Counted from the stretch's first letter, positions 15,884 to 24,841 are shown. The stretch is 54,886 bases of DNA from Bacillota bacterium (GCA_023439185.1 JAEXOR010000058.1:1-54886), one strand, 5' to 3'. The notes: generated by a model from the sequence alone, not told the origin. Numbers and translations are program-made.

Positions 15884-15985
15884 AAGCAATCGGAAGTTTT
15901 GCGTGCGAAAAAGGCTCAACTGACGGGTAAAGCCACCAGTTGAGCCTTTAACAAGAAGCCACACGCAAAATTTTCGATTGGCCCA
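15884..15985 (+). repeat. Long hairpin at the left end of IS91-like copy 1
   Basis: Outer arms pair 16 of 18 bases and the inner arm pairs 13 of 13. On the plus strand the inner stem is followed by TTTAAC, so it may also terminate transcription of the kinase gene just upstream. The same structure occurs at 19170-19265 in copy 2. Confidence 0.6.
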
Positions 15986-16170
15986 GAAGAACGAAGTCGC
16001 GACCAAGCAGCAGCTATGGGATTTCAATCTTTTGTTTTATCCCTATTCGTTTGATTTTTCCTCGAATTGTGGGTATACCACGTTCATCATCAGATATACC
16101 ACTTGATTTGGGCATACCTGCCCCCTCCCCCACCATTGGGTCTTGCAGAACATATTCAGTTCCAGCAGCA

Positions 16171-17322
16171 TCAAGGAGAAGAACCCCGATAAAACGAACC
16201 CGCCGCCCGCATTTTACCCTCATTGCATACCGGACAAACAGTTACATCCCTGCCGGCAAGAATACAAAGAATATCAATGGTTTTAAGGCCTTCAAATTTA
16301 GGTTTGTAGGTTGGACTGCAGGTTAGTTTTCGGCACAGAACCAGCCTGGTCTTTTTATTCCGGTTTGCCAGCAGGCCATAATGTCTGATTTTGACAAACC
16401 TTTTGGGAAGTACATGCATTAAAAACCGCCGGATAAATTCAACCCCTTTTAGTGTTACAGTCCTTGATTGATTGCCGCATTTACGATCTTTTACGGTAAA
16501 TGTCACCATATGCTCATCCATTGAGGCTATCCGGTGGTTGGATATGGCGATCCGGTGCGTATACCTGCCCAGATACTTGACCACCGCTAAAGGACCGGCA
16601 AAGGTCTCCTTTGCATAAGTGTACCAATTTTGGGTATAGCACTGATTGAGCAAGTGGTTGAAAAGCTTTGGTTCTTGATATTTCTGTGCCTCCCCATAAA
16701 AATTCAGCAGGTTTTGGCAATAGTATTTCTTTAAGTAATATAGATATTTGCCACGGAATTTTTTAGCCAGTACCTTTACCGGAATAAAAAACTTTTTACT
16801 GCTGTTTCGCCAAATGTTTTGCTTGGTTAACCCGCCTGCCAGTACCACCGTATGGATGTGCGGATGATAGTGCAGATCCTGTGCCCAGGTATGCAACAGT
16901 GAGAAAAAGCCAACCTGAGCACCAAGATACTTTTCATTCTCACAAAGCTCCGTGATGGTCTGGGCTACGGCTTTATACATCAAACCATAAAGCAGTTTCT
17001 GGTTTTGATAAATCAGTGGCCCAAGCTCTTGCGGCATTGTAAATACCAGATGAAAATAAGGAGCATTGAGGATATCTTTAACCCTCCGGTCCACCCAAAC
17101 AGCCTTGGTAACACCCTGGCACAAAGGACAATGCCGGTTCCGGCATGAATTGTAGTGTATGGTAATATGACCACATGTTTCGCATTCACAAACATGGCCG
17201 CCTAACGCTGCGGTTCTGCAGCGCATGATGTCGTTATAGGCTTTGGCCTGCTGAGCGGATGGATTATGGTTTTGTTCGTGCCGGAGATAAAATCACTGGA
17301 AAACATCCTGCACGGTAGTCAT
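16171..17322 (-). pseudogene. IS91-type transposase with in-frame stop
   Basis: The reconstructed protein has about 383 residues. It would start at the ATG at 17322, which overlaps the recombinase stop (ATGA), and it reads MTTVQDVFQ before an in-frame TGA at 17295-17293; FYLRHEQNHNP continues the same frame. The downstream open part (351 residues from an internal Met) has the N-terminal zinc-binding cysteines (CECETCGH, CRNRHCPLCQG), the HUH-type DLHYHPHIHTV motif, and the two-tyrosine region with YLGRYTHRIAISNHRI. A single substitution (TGG or CAT to TGA) would explain the stop. Restart at the internal Met would lose the first zinc-finger region only in part, so residual activity cannot be excluded. 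Confidence 0.82.
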
Positions 17323-18043
17323 CTGGTATCACGGGTGTCAAGGGGACTTTGGATACCCAGTAAGCTTTTTGATGTCATGTGCAGGTAGGTCAGCGTAGTC
17401 TGGAGGGTTTTATGGCCCAGCATTTGCTGGATGAACACGGGATCGACTCCGTCTTCCAGGGCATGGGTAGCAAAACAATGACGAAATGTATGGGCAGAAA
17501 TGTTCTGGTCCAGTTGCAACCGGTTCCGCAATTTGATTAAGGTGTTTTTTATGCTCTTGATATGAATGTGCTCATTGGGATTTCGGCCTTTAAACAGCCA
17601 ATCGTCAGGTTTGTAGTTGCCGGGAGAAAAGTAGGCCCGGAAATACTCCCGGAGTACTTTAAGGGCTGTATCCGACAATATGGTATACCGGTTGGTGTTG
17701 TGTTTTGCGTAATCCACCCGAACCCGCATGCTCTTACTGCAAATATCACTAATCTTTAGTTTGGCTACCTCTGAGACCCGCAAGCCGCTGCTGTAAATTA
17801 ACGCTAAAATGGCTTTATGCTTTAGGTGGCAGTTGCATTCAAAAGCGCAAGTATGTCCTGCTTGGGAGGGATAACCGGTAATTTGCGTATTCTTTTCATC
17901 CGCGGGATTTTCTTTGGATTCCAGTCTTTGTCTAATATGTGGGTGTAGAAGAACTTGATGGCGGATATATAGTTGTTGATGGTACCCGGTGATTGGAGGT
18001 GGTCTGGCTGCTTCTTTATTGGTTTGTATTTGGCTCTTTGCAC
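17319..18043 (-). pseudogene. Tyrosine recombinase of the IS91-like element, frameshifted
   Basis: Two overlapping frames make one XerC/D-like integrase. Residues 1-73 (N-terminal SAM-like core-binding domain) end at ALLNATAT; the remainder resumes one frame away as LKHKAILALIYSSGLRVSEV. Loss of one A in an original GCCAACCTA at about 17825 explains the break. The catalytic residues of the rest are present: R in SGLRVSEVAKL, HTFRH, LGHKTLQTTLTYLH with the nucleophilic Tyr. The N-terminus also looks short, since a stop lies just upstream of the GTG at 18043. Recombinases of this kind accompany some IS91-family elements. Confidence 0.8.
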
Positions 18044-18067
18044 ATGGTATAACCTTTAATCAAACAC

Positions 18068-18096
18068 TTGTTCTATTAATTGTAAAATGTTATACT
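18068..18096 (+). promoter_or_regulatory. Promoter of the Rpn-like nuclease gene
   Basis: TTGTTC, 17 bases, TATACT, 40-50 bases upstream of the coding start and at the outer edge of IS91-like copy 1. It may be an outward-facing promoter of the element. Confidence 0.5.
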
Positions 18097-18135
18097 GATT
18101 ATGGAAGAAAAGGGTGGTATAATAACATATAGGAA

Positions 18136-19149
18136 GTGCTCAATTTGCCTAATAAACAATGGCACCCGGTCTTTGTCACCGCGCTGAAAGAAGCGCTGTC
18201 CGACGCCGGGCCGGGGGAAATCGAAATCCAAGCCGAAGTAGCCCTGTCCTCAAAACCGCTGGACGTAGACGTCATCGTGGTGAAGAAAAAAGCAACCGCC
18301 CGGCTTCGGCACCCGGTGGCTGATATATTCAGGCAGTACAACCTCTTTGAATACAAAAGCCCCCGGGACTATTTGGAACCCAACGACTACGACAAAGGCC
18401 TGGCCCTCGCCCTACTCTATAAAGTACTCGAACATCCCGGCATGGAACTGTTGGAGCACCTGACCCTGACCTTTGTAAGCAGCAGGTACCCGCGTGACAT
18501 GCTAAAAATGATCGCCGGCCGGGGCCTGACCGTTTTAAAGAACGTTCCCGTTTCCGGCTTTTACCGGATCGAGGGAGAAAAAATCCCCGTGCAGATAATG
18601 GTCCTCAAGCACCTTCCCGGCCCGGAACAGGCGTACATGTTCTCAGTATTTCTGTCCGGTAAAGAAAAATTAAAACTAAACGCCGGTTCGCTGCTGCTTA
18701 GAAAGCACCTGGCGGAACCGGGCAACGCCAACATCAAAGAAATAATTGAATTCATGTTAAAAAACAATTTGATACTATATAATAATATTGAGGTGGTGTT
18801 TGATATGAGAAGCCTTGTTAGTGCCGAAGAGAGGGAAAAAGTACGGAAACTGCTGGCCACCCATCCTTTTAACCTTGAGTTGATGAAGGAAGAAGCAGAG
18901 GAAAGAGCGAAAGAAATTGCGGAAAAAATTGCGGAAAAAAGAGCGGCTGAAGAAAGGGCTGAAGGAAGAGCTGAAGGTGTACGAAATATAATCTGTAGGT
19001 TTTTAGAAGCCAAGTACGGGGCGGCCTCCGCACAAATGCAAGAGTCAATACAAAAAATTACAAATCCAGACATGCTTGATGAGATAGCCGGTAAACTGTT
19101 TGTGGCTTCCTCATTGGAGGAAGTGCAAAAAATCATCAATGGCAAATGA
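18136..19149 (+). CDS. Rpn/PD-(D/E)XK-type nuclease family protein
   Basis: 337 residues. The N-terminal half carries a PD-(D/E)XK-like pattern: acidic D43/D45 in PLDVDVIVVKK and ExK at 72-74 in LFEYKSPRDYL. The C-terminal part is a charged coiled coil (EERAKEIAEKIAEKRAAEER, about 255-275) and a small helical tail (DMLDEIAGKLF). This is the build of Rpn-like 'recombination-promoting nuclease/putative transposase' proteins, which are usually multicopy. The GTG at 18136 is only two bases from AGGA, so the TTG at 18145 may be the true start. The gene lies between two IS91-like copies. Its role is unknown. Confidence 0.7.
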   Translation: MLNLPNKQWHPVFVTALKEALSDAGPGEIEIQAEVALSSKPLDVDVIVVKKKATARLRHPVADIFRQYNLFEYKSPRDYLEPNDYDKGLALALLYKVLEHPGMELLEHLTLTFVSSRYPRDMLKMIAGRGLTVLKNVPVSGFYRIEGEKIPVQIMVLKHLPGPEQAYMFSVFLSGKEKLKLNAGSLLLRKHLAEPGNANIKEIIEFMLKNNLILYNNIEVVFDMRSLVSAEEREKVRKLLATHPFNLELMKEEAEERAKEIAEKIAEKRAAEERAEGRAEGVRNIICRFLEAKYGAASAQMQESIQKITNPDMLDEIAGKLFVASSLEEVQKIINGK

Positions 19150-19153
19150 GTCA

Positions 19154-19860
19154 GGGGACAGTTCTTAAAGGGATCAGTCGAAAGTTTTGCGTGCAAAGAA
19201 GGCTCAACAGAGGGGTAAAAGCCATCAGTTGAGCCTTTAACGAGAACCACGCAAAATTTTCGATTGGCCCAGAAGAACGAAGTCGCGACCAAGCAGCAGC
19301 TATGGGATTTCAATCTTTTGTTTTATCCCAATTTGTTTGATTTTTCCTCGCATTGCGGGTATACCACGTTCATCTGGTATCAAGGGTGTCAAGGGGACTT
19401 TGGATACCCAGTAAACTTTTTGATGTCATGTGCAGGTAGGTCAGCGTAGTTTGGAGGTTCTTATGGCCCAGCATTTGCTGGATGAACACGGGATCGACTC
19501 CGTCTTCCAGGGCATGGGTAGCAAACAATGGCGAAATGTATGGGCAGAAATATTCTGGTCCAGCTGCAGCTGGTTCCGCAATTTGATTAAGGTGTTTTTT
19601 ATGCTCTTGATATGAATGTGTTCATTGGGATTTCGGCCTTTAAACAGCCAATCGTCAGGTTTGTAGCTGCCGGGAGAAAAGTAGGCCCGGAAATACTCCC
19701 GGAGCACTTTAAGGGCTGTATGCAACAATATGGTATACCGGTTGGTGTTGTGTTTTGCGTAGTCCACCCGAACCCGCATGCTCTTACTGCAAATATCACT
19801 AATCTTTAGTTTGGCTACCTCTGAGACCCGCAAGCCGCTGCCGTAAATTAACGCTAAAAT
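19154..19860 (-). mobile_element. Internally deleted IS91-like element (copy 2)
   Basis: Matches copy 1 from GGGGACAGTTCTTAAAGG and its left hairpin to about 19370, then jumps straight to the 3' end of the recombinase. The transposase and 1235 bp of copy 1 (about 16084-17318) are missing, and the join falls on a shared TCATC. Homology ends at 19860, where unrelated sequence starts, so the right end is truncated as well. Confidence 0.78.
19370..19860 (-). pseudogene. Recombinase remnant in IS91-like copy 2
   Basis: Corresponds to the C-terminal two-thirds of the copy 1 recombinase (from IYGSGLRVSEVAKLKISD on). A one-base deletion in an A-run at about 19526 shifts the frame inside HTFRHC, so the catalytic C-terminus is read as unrelated residues. 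The 5' end is replaced by foreign sequence. Not expected to be functional. Confidence 0.8.
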
Positions 19861-20048
19861 GCCGAAGGACTCGGCGCGGCGGTGGACTACGACCGGCCAC
19901 AAAGCAGAAAATTGCAATACAATGCGCAAATACATTAAAATATGGTGTACTTTAGTGTGAAAAAAGAATTAAAATATATAGAATATTACACTAATGTATG
20001 ATATGCTCCCTATAAACCGGTTATACTGGTTTATAGGGGGTATCTTTT
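19861..20048. other. Gap between IS91-like copy 2 and the ATPase gene
   Basis: 188 bases. The first 65 are GC-rich, do not match copy 1, and contain a small hairpin (GCCGA / TCGGC). The rest is AT-rich and ends in the palindrome listed separately. No gene is visible. Confidence 0.5.
20008..20038 (+). promoter_or_regulatory. Palindrome upstream of the DUF4143 ATPase gene
   Basis: CCCTATAAACC and GGTTTATAGGG form perfect 11-bp arms 9 bases apart. The right arm merges with the GGGGG ribosome-binding site 10 bases before the ATG, so binding or RNA folding here would block both transcription and translation. Confidence 0.5.
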
Positions 20049-21344
20049 ATGAAACGAAAAATAACCCAATACCTTATTGAGTGGAAAAACAGCCCGTATC
20101 GCAAACCTCTGATATTACAGGGCGTCAGACAAGTCGGTAAAACATACTCCGTTCTCGGATTCGGCAAGGAGCATTACGAGAATGTCGCTTACTTTAACTT
20201 TGAAACAAACCCGTCCGTAAACCGGGTATTTCAGGAGAGTCTGGAACCGGGCTACTTAATCCCAATATTATCACGCATCGCCAACCAGACCATTGTACGG
20301 GAGAAGACGCTGATCATTCTGGATGAGGTGCAGTTAAGTGAACGTGCCGTTACATCGCTCAAATACTTTTGCGAAAGTGCGCCGGAATACCACATCATTG
20401 CCGCAGGGAGCTTGTTGGGCGTTGCCGTCAACAGGAAAGAGTTTTCCTTCCCGGTCGGCAAAGTGGATATTAAAACATTATATCCGATGGATTTCGAAGA
20501 GTTCCTGTTTGCCCTCGGAGAGGAGAAACTGGCGGAGGAGATTAAACAGTGTTTTAACGGCAGCATCAGCCTGCCGCAGGCTCTGCATGACGCCGCGTTG
20601 AATTGCTACAGAAAATATCTCGTAGTGGGAGGCATGCCTGAGTGTGTGAGTAAGTTTGCGGAAACCCGTGATTATATCTTAATCAGGCATATCCAGAAAA
20701 CAATTCTTATGAGCTACCTGAACGGCATGAGTAAGCATAACAGCAACAATGAGATTAAAAAAACCAGGCTCGTGTATGACAATATAACAGTACAGCTCTC
20801 GAAGAAAAACACGCGTTTTCAATATAAACTGATTAAAAAAGGCAGCCGGGCGTCGGAATTTGAAAACGCCATTGAGTGGCTTGTTTTGTCCGGCATTGTC
20901 ACAAGAATATTTAAGGTCGAACAGCCCCGCAAGCCGCTGGAAAACTATCGTGATATAGACGCTTTTAAAACATATGTTTCCGATGTCGGGCTGCTCTGTG
21001 CCAAAAAAGACATTATTGCCGAGGATGTTATATATATGTCCGGCGAACTCGGCGACTTCAAGGGCGGCCTGATTGAAAACTATGTTTGCAGCCAATTGGC
21101 TGCAAATGGATACGCCTGCTTCTATTGGGTATCGCCAAGGGGCGCGGAGGTTGATTTCATTATCCAGCGCCAAGGTAACATTATACCCCTTGAGGTCAAA
21201 TCGGCTGATAATGTCAGGTCCAAGAGCCTCGGCGTTTATATCAAAACCCACAAACCGGGATATGCAATTAAGATATCCGGCAAAAACTTCGGATTTGAAA
21301 ACGGGATTAAAACGGTGCCGCTTTATGCGGTATTCTGCATCTGA
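20049..21344 (+). CDS. AAA-type ATPase with DUF4143 domain
   Basis: 431 residues. N-terminal AAA_14 ATPase: Walker A GVRQVGKTYS at about 24-33 and Walker B TLIILDEVQLSE at about 90-101, then AAGSLLGVA (sensor). The C-terminal DUF4143 domain (about 210-380) contains GLIENYVCSQLAANG and the PD-(D/E)XK-like stretch GAEVDFIIQRQGNIIPLEVKSA. Such proteins are common single-gene accessory ATPases in anaerobes and their biological role is not established. The gene is intact, flanked by mobile-element remains and convergent with prmC. Confidence 0.88.
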   Translation: MKRKITQYLIEWKNSPYRKPLILQGVRQVGKTYSVLGFGKEHYENVAYFNFETNPSVNRVFQESLEPGYLIPILSRIANQTIVREKTLIILDEVQLSERAVTSLKYFCESAPEYHIIAAGSLLGVAVNRKEFSFPVGKVDIKTLYPMDFEEFLFALGEEKLAEEIKQCFNGSISLPQALHDAALNCYRKYLVVGGMPECVSKFAETRDYILIRHIQKTILMSYLNGMSKHNSNNEIKKTRLVYDNITVQLSKKNTRFQYKLIKKGSRASEFENAIEWLVLSGIVTRIFKVEQPRKPLENYRDIDAFKTYVSDVGLLCAKKDIIAEDVIYMSGELGDFKGGLIENYVCSQLAANGYACFYWVSPRGAEVDFIIQRQGNIIPLEVKSADNVRSKSLGVYIKTHKPGYAIKISGKNFGFENGIKTVPLYAVFCI

Positions 21345-21371
21345 AGATCCTTCCGCCATATATGGAGTGTT

Positions 21372-22232
21372 TCACGTTTTGCGGGCGGAGGCCAGGCGCG
21401 GCAGCCCGGCCAGGTCGTTGAACACGGCGGTCTCCCAATGGGGGGCGGCCGTTATCCGCAATATGTCCCGGGCCTGGCCGGGGCTGATTTCCATGAGCAG
21501 ATGACCGCCCCGGGCCAGCAATTCCAGGGCTTGCGGCGCCAGGCGGCGGTAGAGGTCCAGGCCGTCCGGTCCGCCGTCCAATGCTTTACGGGGCTCGAAG
21601 TCCCGCACCTCCCGGGGTAAACCGGGTATGTCGCCCGCGGGGATATATGGCAGGTTGGCGGCAATGACCGCAACCGTACCCGGCGGTAAAACTTCCCTAA
21701 GCGGTTCCAGCAGATCTCCGTGGCTGAAATGCACCGCCACCCCCTGCGGCCCGGCGTTCTCCCGGGCCGCCGCCAGGGCGCCTTCCGATACGTCGGTGGC
21801 GTAAACCGCGCAGCCCGGTGCCAGCCTGGCCAGGCTCACCGCCACCGCTCCGCTGCCGGTACCCACGTCCACGGCCACCGCCGGGCCGGTCCACCGTTTC
21901 AGCAATTCCAAGGCGTGTTCCACCAGCAGCTCGGTTTCAGGCCGGGGAATTAAAACACGGGGCCCGACCAGAAAGTCAAGCCCCATGAATTCTTTGTGTC
22001 CGGTCAGGTAAGCCACCGGCTCACCGGCGGCCCGCCGCTCTATAAGTTGGTTGTACCGGCCCGCGACAGCCGGGTCCAGCAGCCGCTCCGGTTCCCGGTA
22101 CAGGTAAACCCTGTCCCGGTCCAGTACATGGGCCAGCAGCACCTCGGCATCCAGACGCGGCGAAAGGACGCCCTTTTGCTTTAACAGTTGGAACGCCCGG
22201 TTGAGGGCTTCCCCCAGAGTCATGCCGGCCAT
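21372..22232 (-). CDS. prmC: Release factor glutamine methyltransferase PrmC
   Basis: 286 residues. It methylates the glutamine of the GGQ motif in release factors 1 and 2 using S-adenosylmethionine. The SAM site is VDVGTGSGAVAVSL. The usual catalytic NPPY motif reads NLPYIP here, a conservative variant at the second position. The N-terminal helical domain with DAEVLLAHVL is present. The gene begins 3 bases after the prfA stop, so enzyme and substrate are co-translated. This prfA-prmC order is typical of Firmicutes. Confidence 0.94.
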   Translation of the reverse strand: MAGMTLGEALNRAFQLLKQKGVLSPRLDAEVLLAHVLDRDRVYLYREPERLLDPAVAGRYNQLIERRAAGEPVAYLTGHKEFMGLDFLVGPRVLIPRPETELLVEHALELLKRWTGPAVAVDVGTGSGAVAVSLARLAPGCAVYATDVSEGALAAARENAGPQGVAVHFSHGDLLEPLREVLPPGTVAVIAANLPYIPAGDIPGLPREVRDFEPRKALDGGPDGLDLYRRLAPQALELLARGGHLLMEISPGQARDILRITAAPHWETAVFNDLAGLPRLASARKT

Positions 22233-22235
22233 CCG

Positions 22236-23312
22236 TCAATCCGCCTGCTGCAGGCGCTCCGCCTGATCGGTGGTAATCAGGGCGTCTACAATATCCTGCA
22301 GGCTGCCCATTAGGACATCCTGCAACCGGTGCAGGGTCAGTCCGATCCGGTGGTCGGTAACCCGGTTCTGGGGGAAGTTATAGGTACGAATCCGCTCACT
22401 GCGATCCCCCGAGCCCACCTGGGATTTGCGGGCGCTGGCCATTTCCTGCTGCTGCTCCTGCTGGGCCTGGTCCAAAAGCCGGGCCCGCATTACCCGCATG
22501 GCCTTTTCTTTGTTCTTATGCTGGGACTTTTCATCCTGGCAGGAGACCACGATGCCCGACGGCAGGTGGGTAATGCGCACCGCCGACTGGGTGGTGTTTA
22601 CCGACTGCCCGCCCGGTCCGGTGGAGCAAAATACGTCAATGCGCAGTTCGTTGGGGTTGATATCCACCTCAACTTCTTCGGCCTCGGGCAGCACGGCCAC
22701 CGTGGCGGCGGAGGTATGGATGCGCCCGCCGGATTCTGTGGAGGGTACCCGCTGCACCCTGTGCACGCCGCTTTCAAACTTAAGTTGGCTGTACGCGCCG
22801 CGCCCCTCGATCAAAAAAACAACTTCCTTGACGCCGCCCAGGTCGGTTAAGTTTGATTCCATAATCTCGGTGCGCCAACCCTTAATCTCCGCGAACCTGG
22901 TATACATCCGGAACAAATCGGAGGCGAACAGCGCCGCTTCTTCCCCGCCTGTGCCGGCCCTGATTTCCATGATCACGTTTTTGTCGTCGTTGGGGTCTTT
23001 GGGCAACAGCAAAAGCTTCAGCCTTTGCTCCAGGTTTTCCTTTTGCTCCGCCAGATCATCCGCTTCCAGTTCGGCCAGTTCGCGCATTTCAGAATCCAAT
23101 TTGTCCTGCAGCATCTGCCGGACGTCCGCCAGTTCGGCCGCAGTTTTTTTATACTCGCGAAAAACACCCACCACTTCACTGATTTCAGAGTGTGATTTGA
23201 TGTATTGCTGCCAGCGGACCTGATCTCCCATTACTTCGGGATCGGCAACCTGTTCGCTCAGTTCATCATATTTTCTTTCCAAACGTTCCAGTTTATCCAA
23301 CACCGGCTTCAC
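22236..23312 (-). CDS. prfA: Peptide chain release factor 1
   Basis: 358 residues, standard for RF1. The GGQ motif occurs as STGPGGQSVNTTQSAVR and is the peptidyl-tRNA hydrolysis centre. The stop-codon recognition region is in domain 2, upstream of RVQRVPSTESGGRIHTS. It terminates translation at UAA and UAG. It lies between rpmE and prmC on the same strand and is probably transcribed from the rpmE promoter. Confidence 0.97.
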   Translation of the reverse strand: MKPVLDKLERLERKYDELSEQVADPEVMGDQVRWQQYIKSHSEISEVVGVFREYKKTAAELADVRQMLQDKLDSEMRELAELEADDLAEQKENLEQRLKLLLLPKDPNDDKNVIMEIRAGTGGEEAALFASDLFRMYTRFAEIKGWRTEIMESNLTDLGGVKEVVFLIEGRGAYSQLKFESGVHRVQRVPSTESGGRIHTSAATVAVLPEAEEVEVDINPNELRIDVFCSTGPGGQSVNTTQSAVRITHLPSGIVVSCQDEKSQHKNKEKAMRVMRARLLDQAQQEQQQEMASARKSQVGSGDRSERIRTYNFPQNRVTDHRIGLTLHRLQDVLMGSLQDIVDALITTDQAERLQQAD

Positions 23313-23361
23313 CCCTAAAACAAAAGCAGAGCGCCCGCCCTGCCGTTCAATCCAAGAGATT

Positions 23362-23562
23362 TTACTTCATGCCGTATTTTTTGCGGAATTTCTCCGCCCG
23401 GCCGCCGGTTTCGATACTGCGCTGGGAACCGGTGTAAAACGGGTGGCACTTGGAGCAAATCTCCACTTTTAATTCCTTTTTAGTGGAGCTGGTAACGAAA
23501 GTTTCACCACACACGCAGGACACCTTGGCCTCGTGATATGAGGGATGGATTTTTTCTTTCAT
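23362..23562 (-). CDS. rpmE: 50S ribosomal protein L31 (zinc-binding form)
   Basis: 66 residues. Cysteines in SCVCGETF and EICSKCHPFYTG give the zinc-binding C+ type L31. Ends in the expected RAEKFRKKYGMK. The AGAGGTGAA ribosome-binding site is 7-10 bases before the ATG. First gene of the rpmE-prfA-prmC unit. Confidence 0.97.
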   Translation of the reverse strand: MKEKIHPSYHEAKVSCVCGETFVTSSTKKELKVEICSKCHPFYTGSQRSIETGGRAEKFRKKYGMK

Positions 23563-23608
23563 GTTGGTTCACCTCTTTCCTGTTTCAAGCGTGTATAGAC
23601 ACTTAAAC

Positions 23609-23637
23609 ATTATAGCATAACGGTTTTTTACAGGCAA
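23609..23637 (-). promoter_or_regulatory. Promoter of rpmE-prfA-prmC
   Basis: On the minus strand TTGCCT, 17 bases, TATAAT, ending 47 bases before the rpmE ATG. A strong vegetative promoter. Confidence 0.75.
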
Positions 23638-23740
23638 GAATCTCATTGGACCAAAGCCTCTATATATACCAAAAAATATGGTATAATAATGCAAATATGC
23701 CGAACCGGGAAACAACAATCCAGACAGGCCGACGGAGGTA

Positions 23741-24841
23741 ATGCCGGTGCAAATCGCCCAGGAGCATTTATTAAGCCTTTTGGAAACCAGCCGCTTGCTC
23801 AACGCCCAGCTTGAGCAGGACAAGCTGTTGGAAATGGTGCTGGAAAAGGCCATGGGGGTTGTCTCAGCCGAAGCGGGGACGCTTTGGCTGCTGGAGGAAG
23901 ACGGGTTCCTAATCCCCCTGGTGGCACGGGGCCCCAAAGCCGGCGCCCTCAAGGGGCTGCGGCTGAAGCCCGGAGAAGGCCTGGCCGGCCGGGTGGTAAC
24001 TGAAAATACTCCGCACCTGGTGGAAGATGTGCAGTGCGACCCGAACTGGGTCAAACGGTTCGACGATTCCACCGGTTTTACAACCCGCACCATGCTGTGC
24101 ACCCCGCTGAGAGCCCGTACGGACGTGATTGGCTGCCTGCAGTTAATCAACAAAGCGGGCGGGCGGCTATTCACCCCGGCGGATATGGAGGTAGCCCTGG
24201 CCTTTGCCGGCCAGGCCGCCATCGCCCTGGAAAACAGCCGCCTGTATACCTGGCAGAATACCTTGCTGAACAGCTTATTGCGGGTGATGGCTTCCGCCCT
24301 GGACGCCCGGGACCCGTACACGGCGGGCCACTCGGAACGGGTGAGCCGGTACTCGGTGCTGACGGGCAAACAACTGGGCTTGGCGGCGGACGAGCTGGAA
24401 CAGCTTGAAAGGGCCGCCCTGCTCCACGATATAGGTAAGATAGGCGTCCGGGACAATGTTTTGCTGAAACAGGGGCCCCTGGACAACGACGAGCGGGTGG
24501 CCATGCAAAGCCATGCCGAGCAGGGGGCCAAAATCCTGTCCAATGTGGAGCCGGTACACCTGGCCGGCAAATTACATGAAGGCGCTCTCTACCACCAGGA
24601 GAAGTACGACGGCAGCGGTTATCCCAACCGGGTTGCGGGTGATAATATTCCGCTGGTGGCCCGGATTATCGCCATTGCCGACACCTTCGACGCCATCACC
24701 ACCGACCGGCCCTACCGCAAGGGGGCCAGCATCGCCGACGCCCTGGCGGAAATAAAGCGCTGCGCGGGCACCCATTTCGACCCCGTGGCGGCCGAGGCTT
24801 TCGTGACGGCCATGGCCGGGAATGACGCTAAATCAACGTAG
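23741..24841 (+). CDS. GAF - HD-GYP cyclic-di-GMP phosphodiesterase-like protein
   Basis: 366 residues. A GAF sensor domain (about 10-165) is followed by an HD-GYP domain (about 180-360). The metal-binding LLHDIGKIGV and the HQEKYDGSGYPN motif (histidine plus GYP) are intact, so hydrolysis of cyclic di-GMP is likely. No membrane segment: a cytosolic signalling enzyme. GGAGGT is only one base from the ATG at 23741, and the GTG two codons later (23747) has better spacing. The 3' end overlaps the convergent DUF3307 gene by 14 bp. Confidence 0.9.
   Translation: MPVQIAQEHLLSLLETSRLLNAQLEQDKLLEMVLEKAMGVVSAEAGTLWLLEEDGFLIPLVARGPKAGALKGLRLKPGEGLAGRVVTENTPHLVEDVQCDPNWVKRFDDSTGFTTRTMLCTPLRARTDVIGCLQLINKAGGRLFTPADMEVALAFAGQAAIALENSRLYTWQNTLLNSLLRVMASALDARDPYTAGHSERVSRYSVLTGKQLGLAADELEQLERAALLHDIGKIGVRDNVLLKQGPLDNDERVAMQSHAEQGAKILSNVEPVHLAGKLHEGALYHQEKYDGSGYPNRVAGDNIPLVARIIAIADTFDAITTDRPYRKGASIADALAEIKRCAGTHFDPVAAEAFVTAMAGNDAKST

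Larger units (their letters stand above)
15866..18055 (-). mobile_element. IS91-like element with accessory tyrosine recombinase (copy 1)
   Basis: The left end is set by homology with copy 2: both begin GGGGAC(G/A)GTTCTTAAAGG. The right end is uncertain, near the recombinase start. Contents in transcription order: a tyrosine recombinase and an IS91-type transposase, both broken. The left 120 bases form a long imperfect hairpin (outer arms AAGTTTTGCGTG / CACGCAAAATTTT, inner perfect arms AAAGGCTCAACTG / CAGTTGAGCCTTT), as expected for a subterminal structure of this single-strand-type transposon. The element starts 5 bases after the kinase stop codon. Confidence 0.75.

Noticed and set aside
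17293..17295. In-frame TGA in the IS91 transposase as selenocysteine
   Set aside because: Position is not a cysteine in the expected protein and no SECIS-like hairpin follows; a nonsense mutation is simpler.
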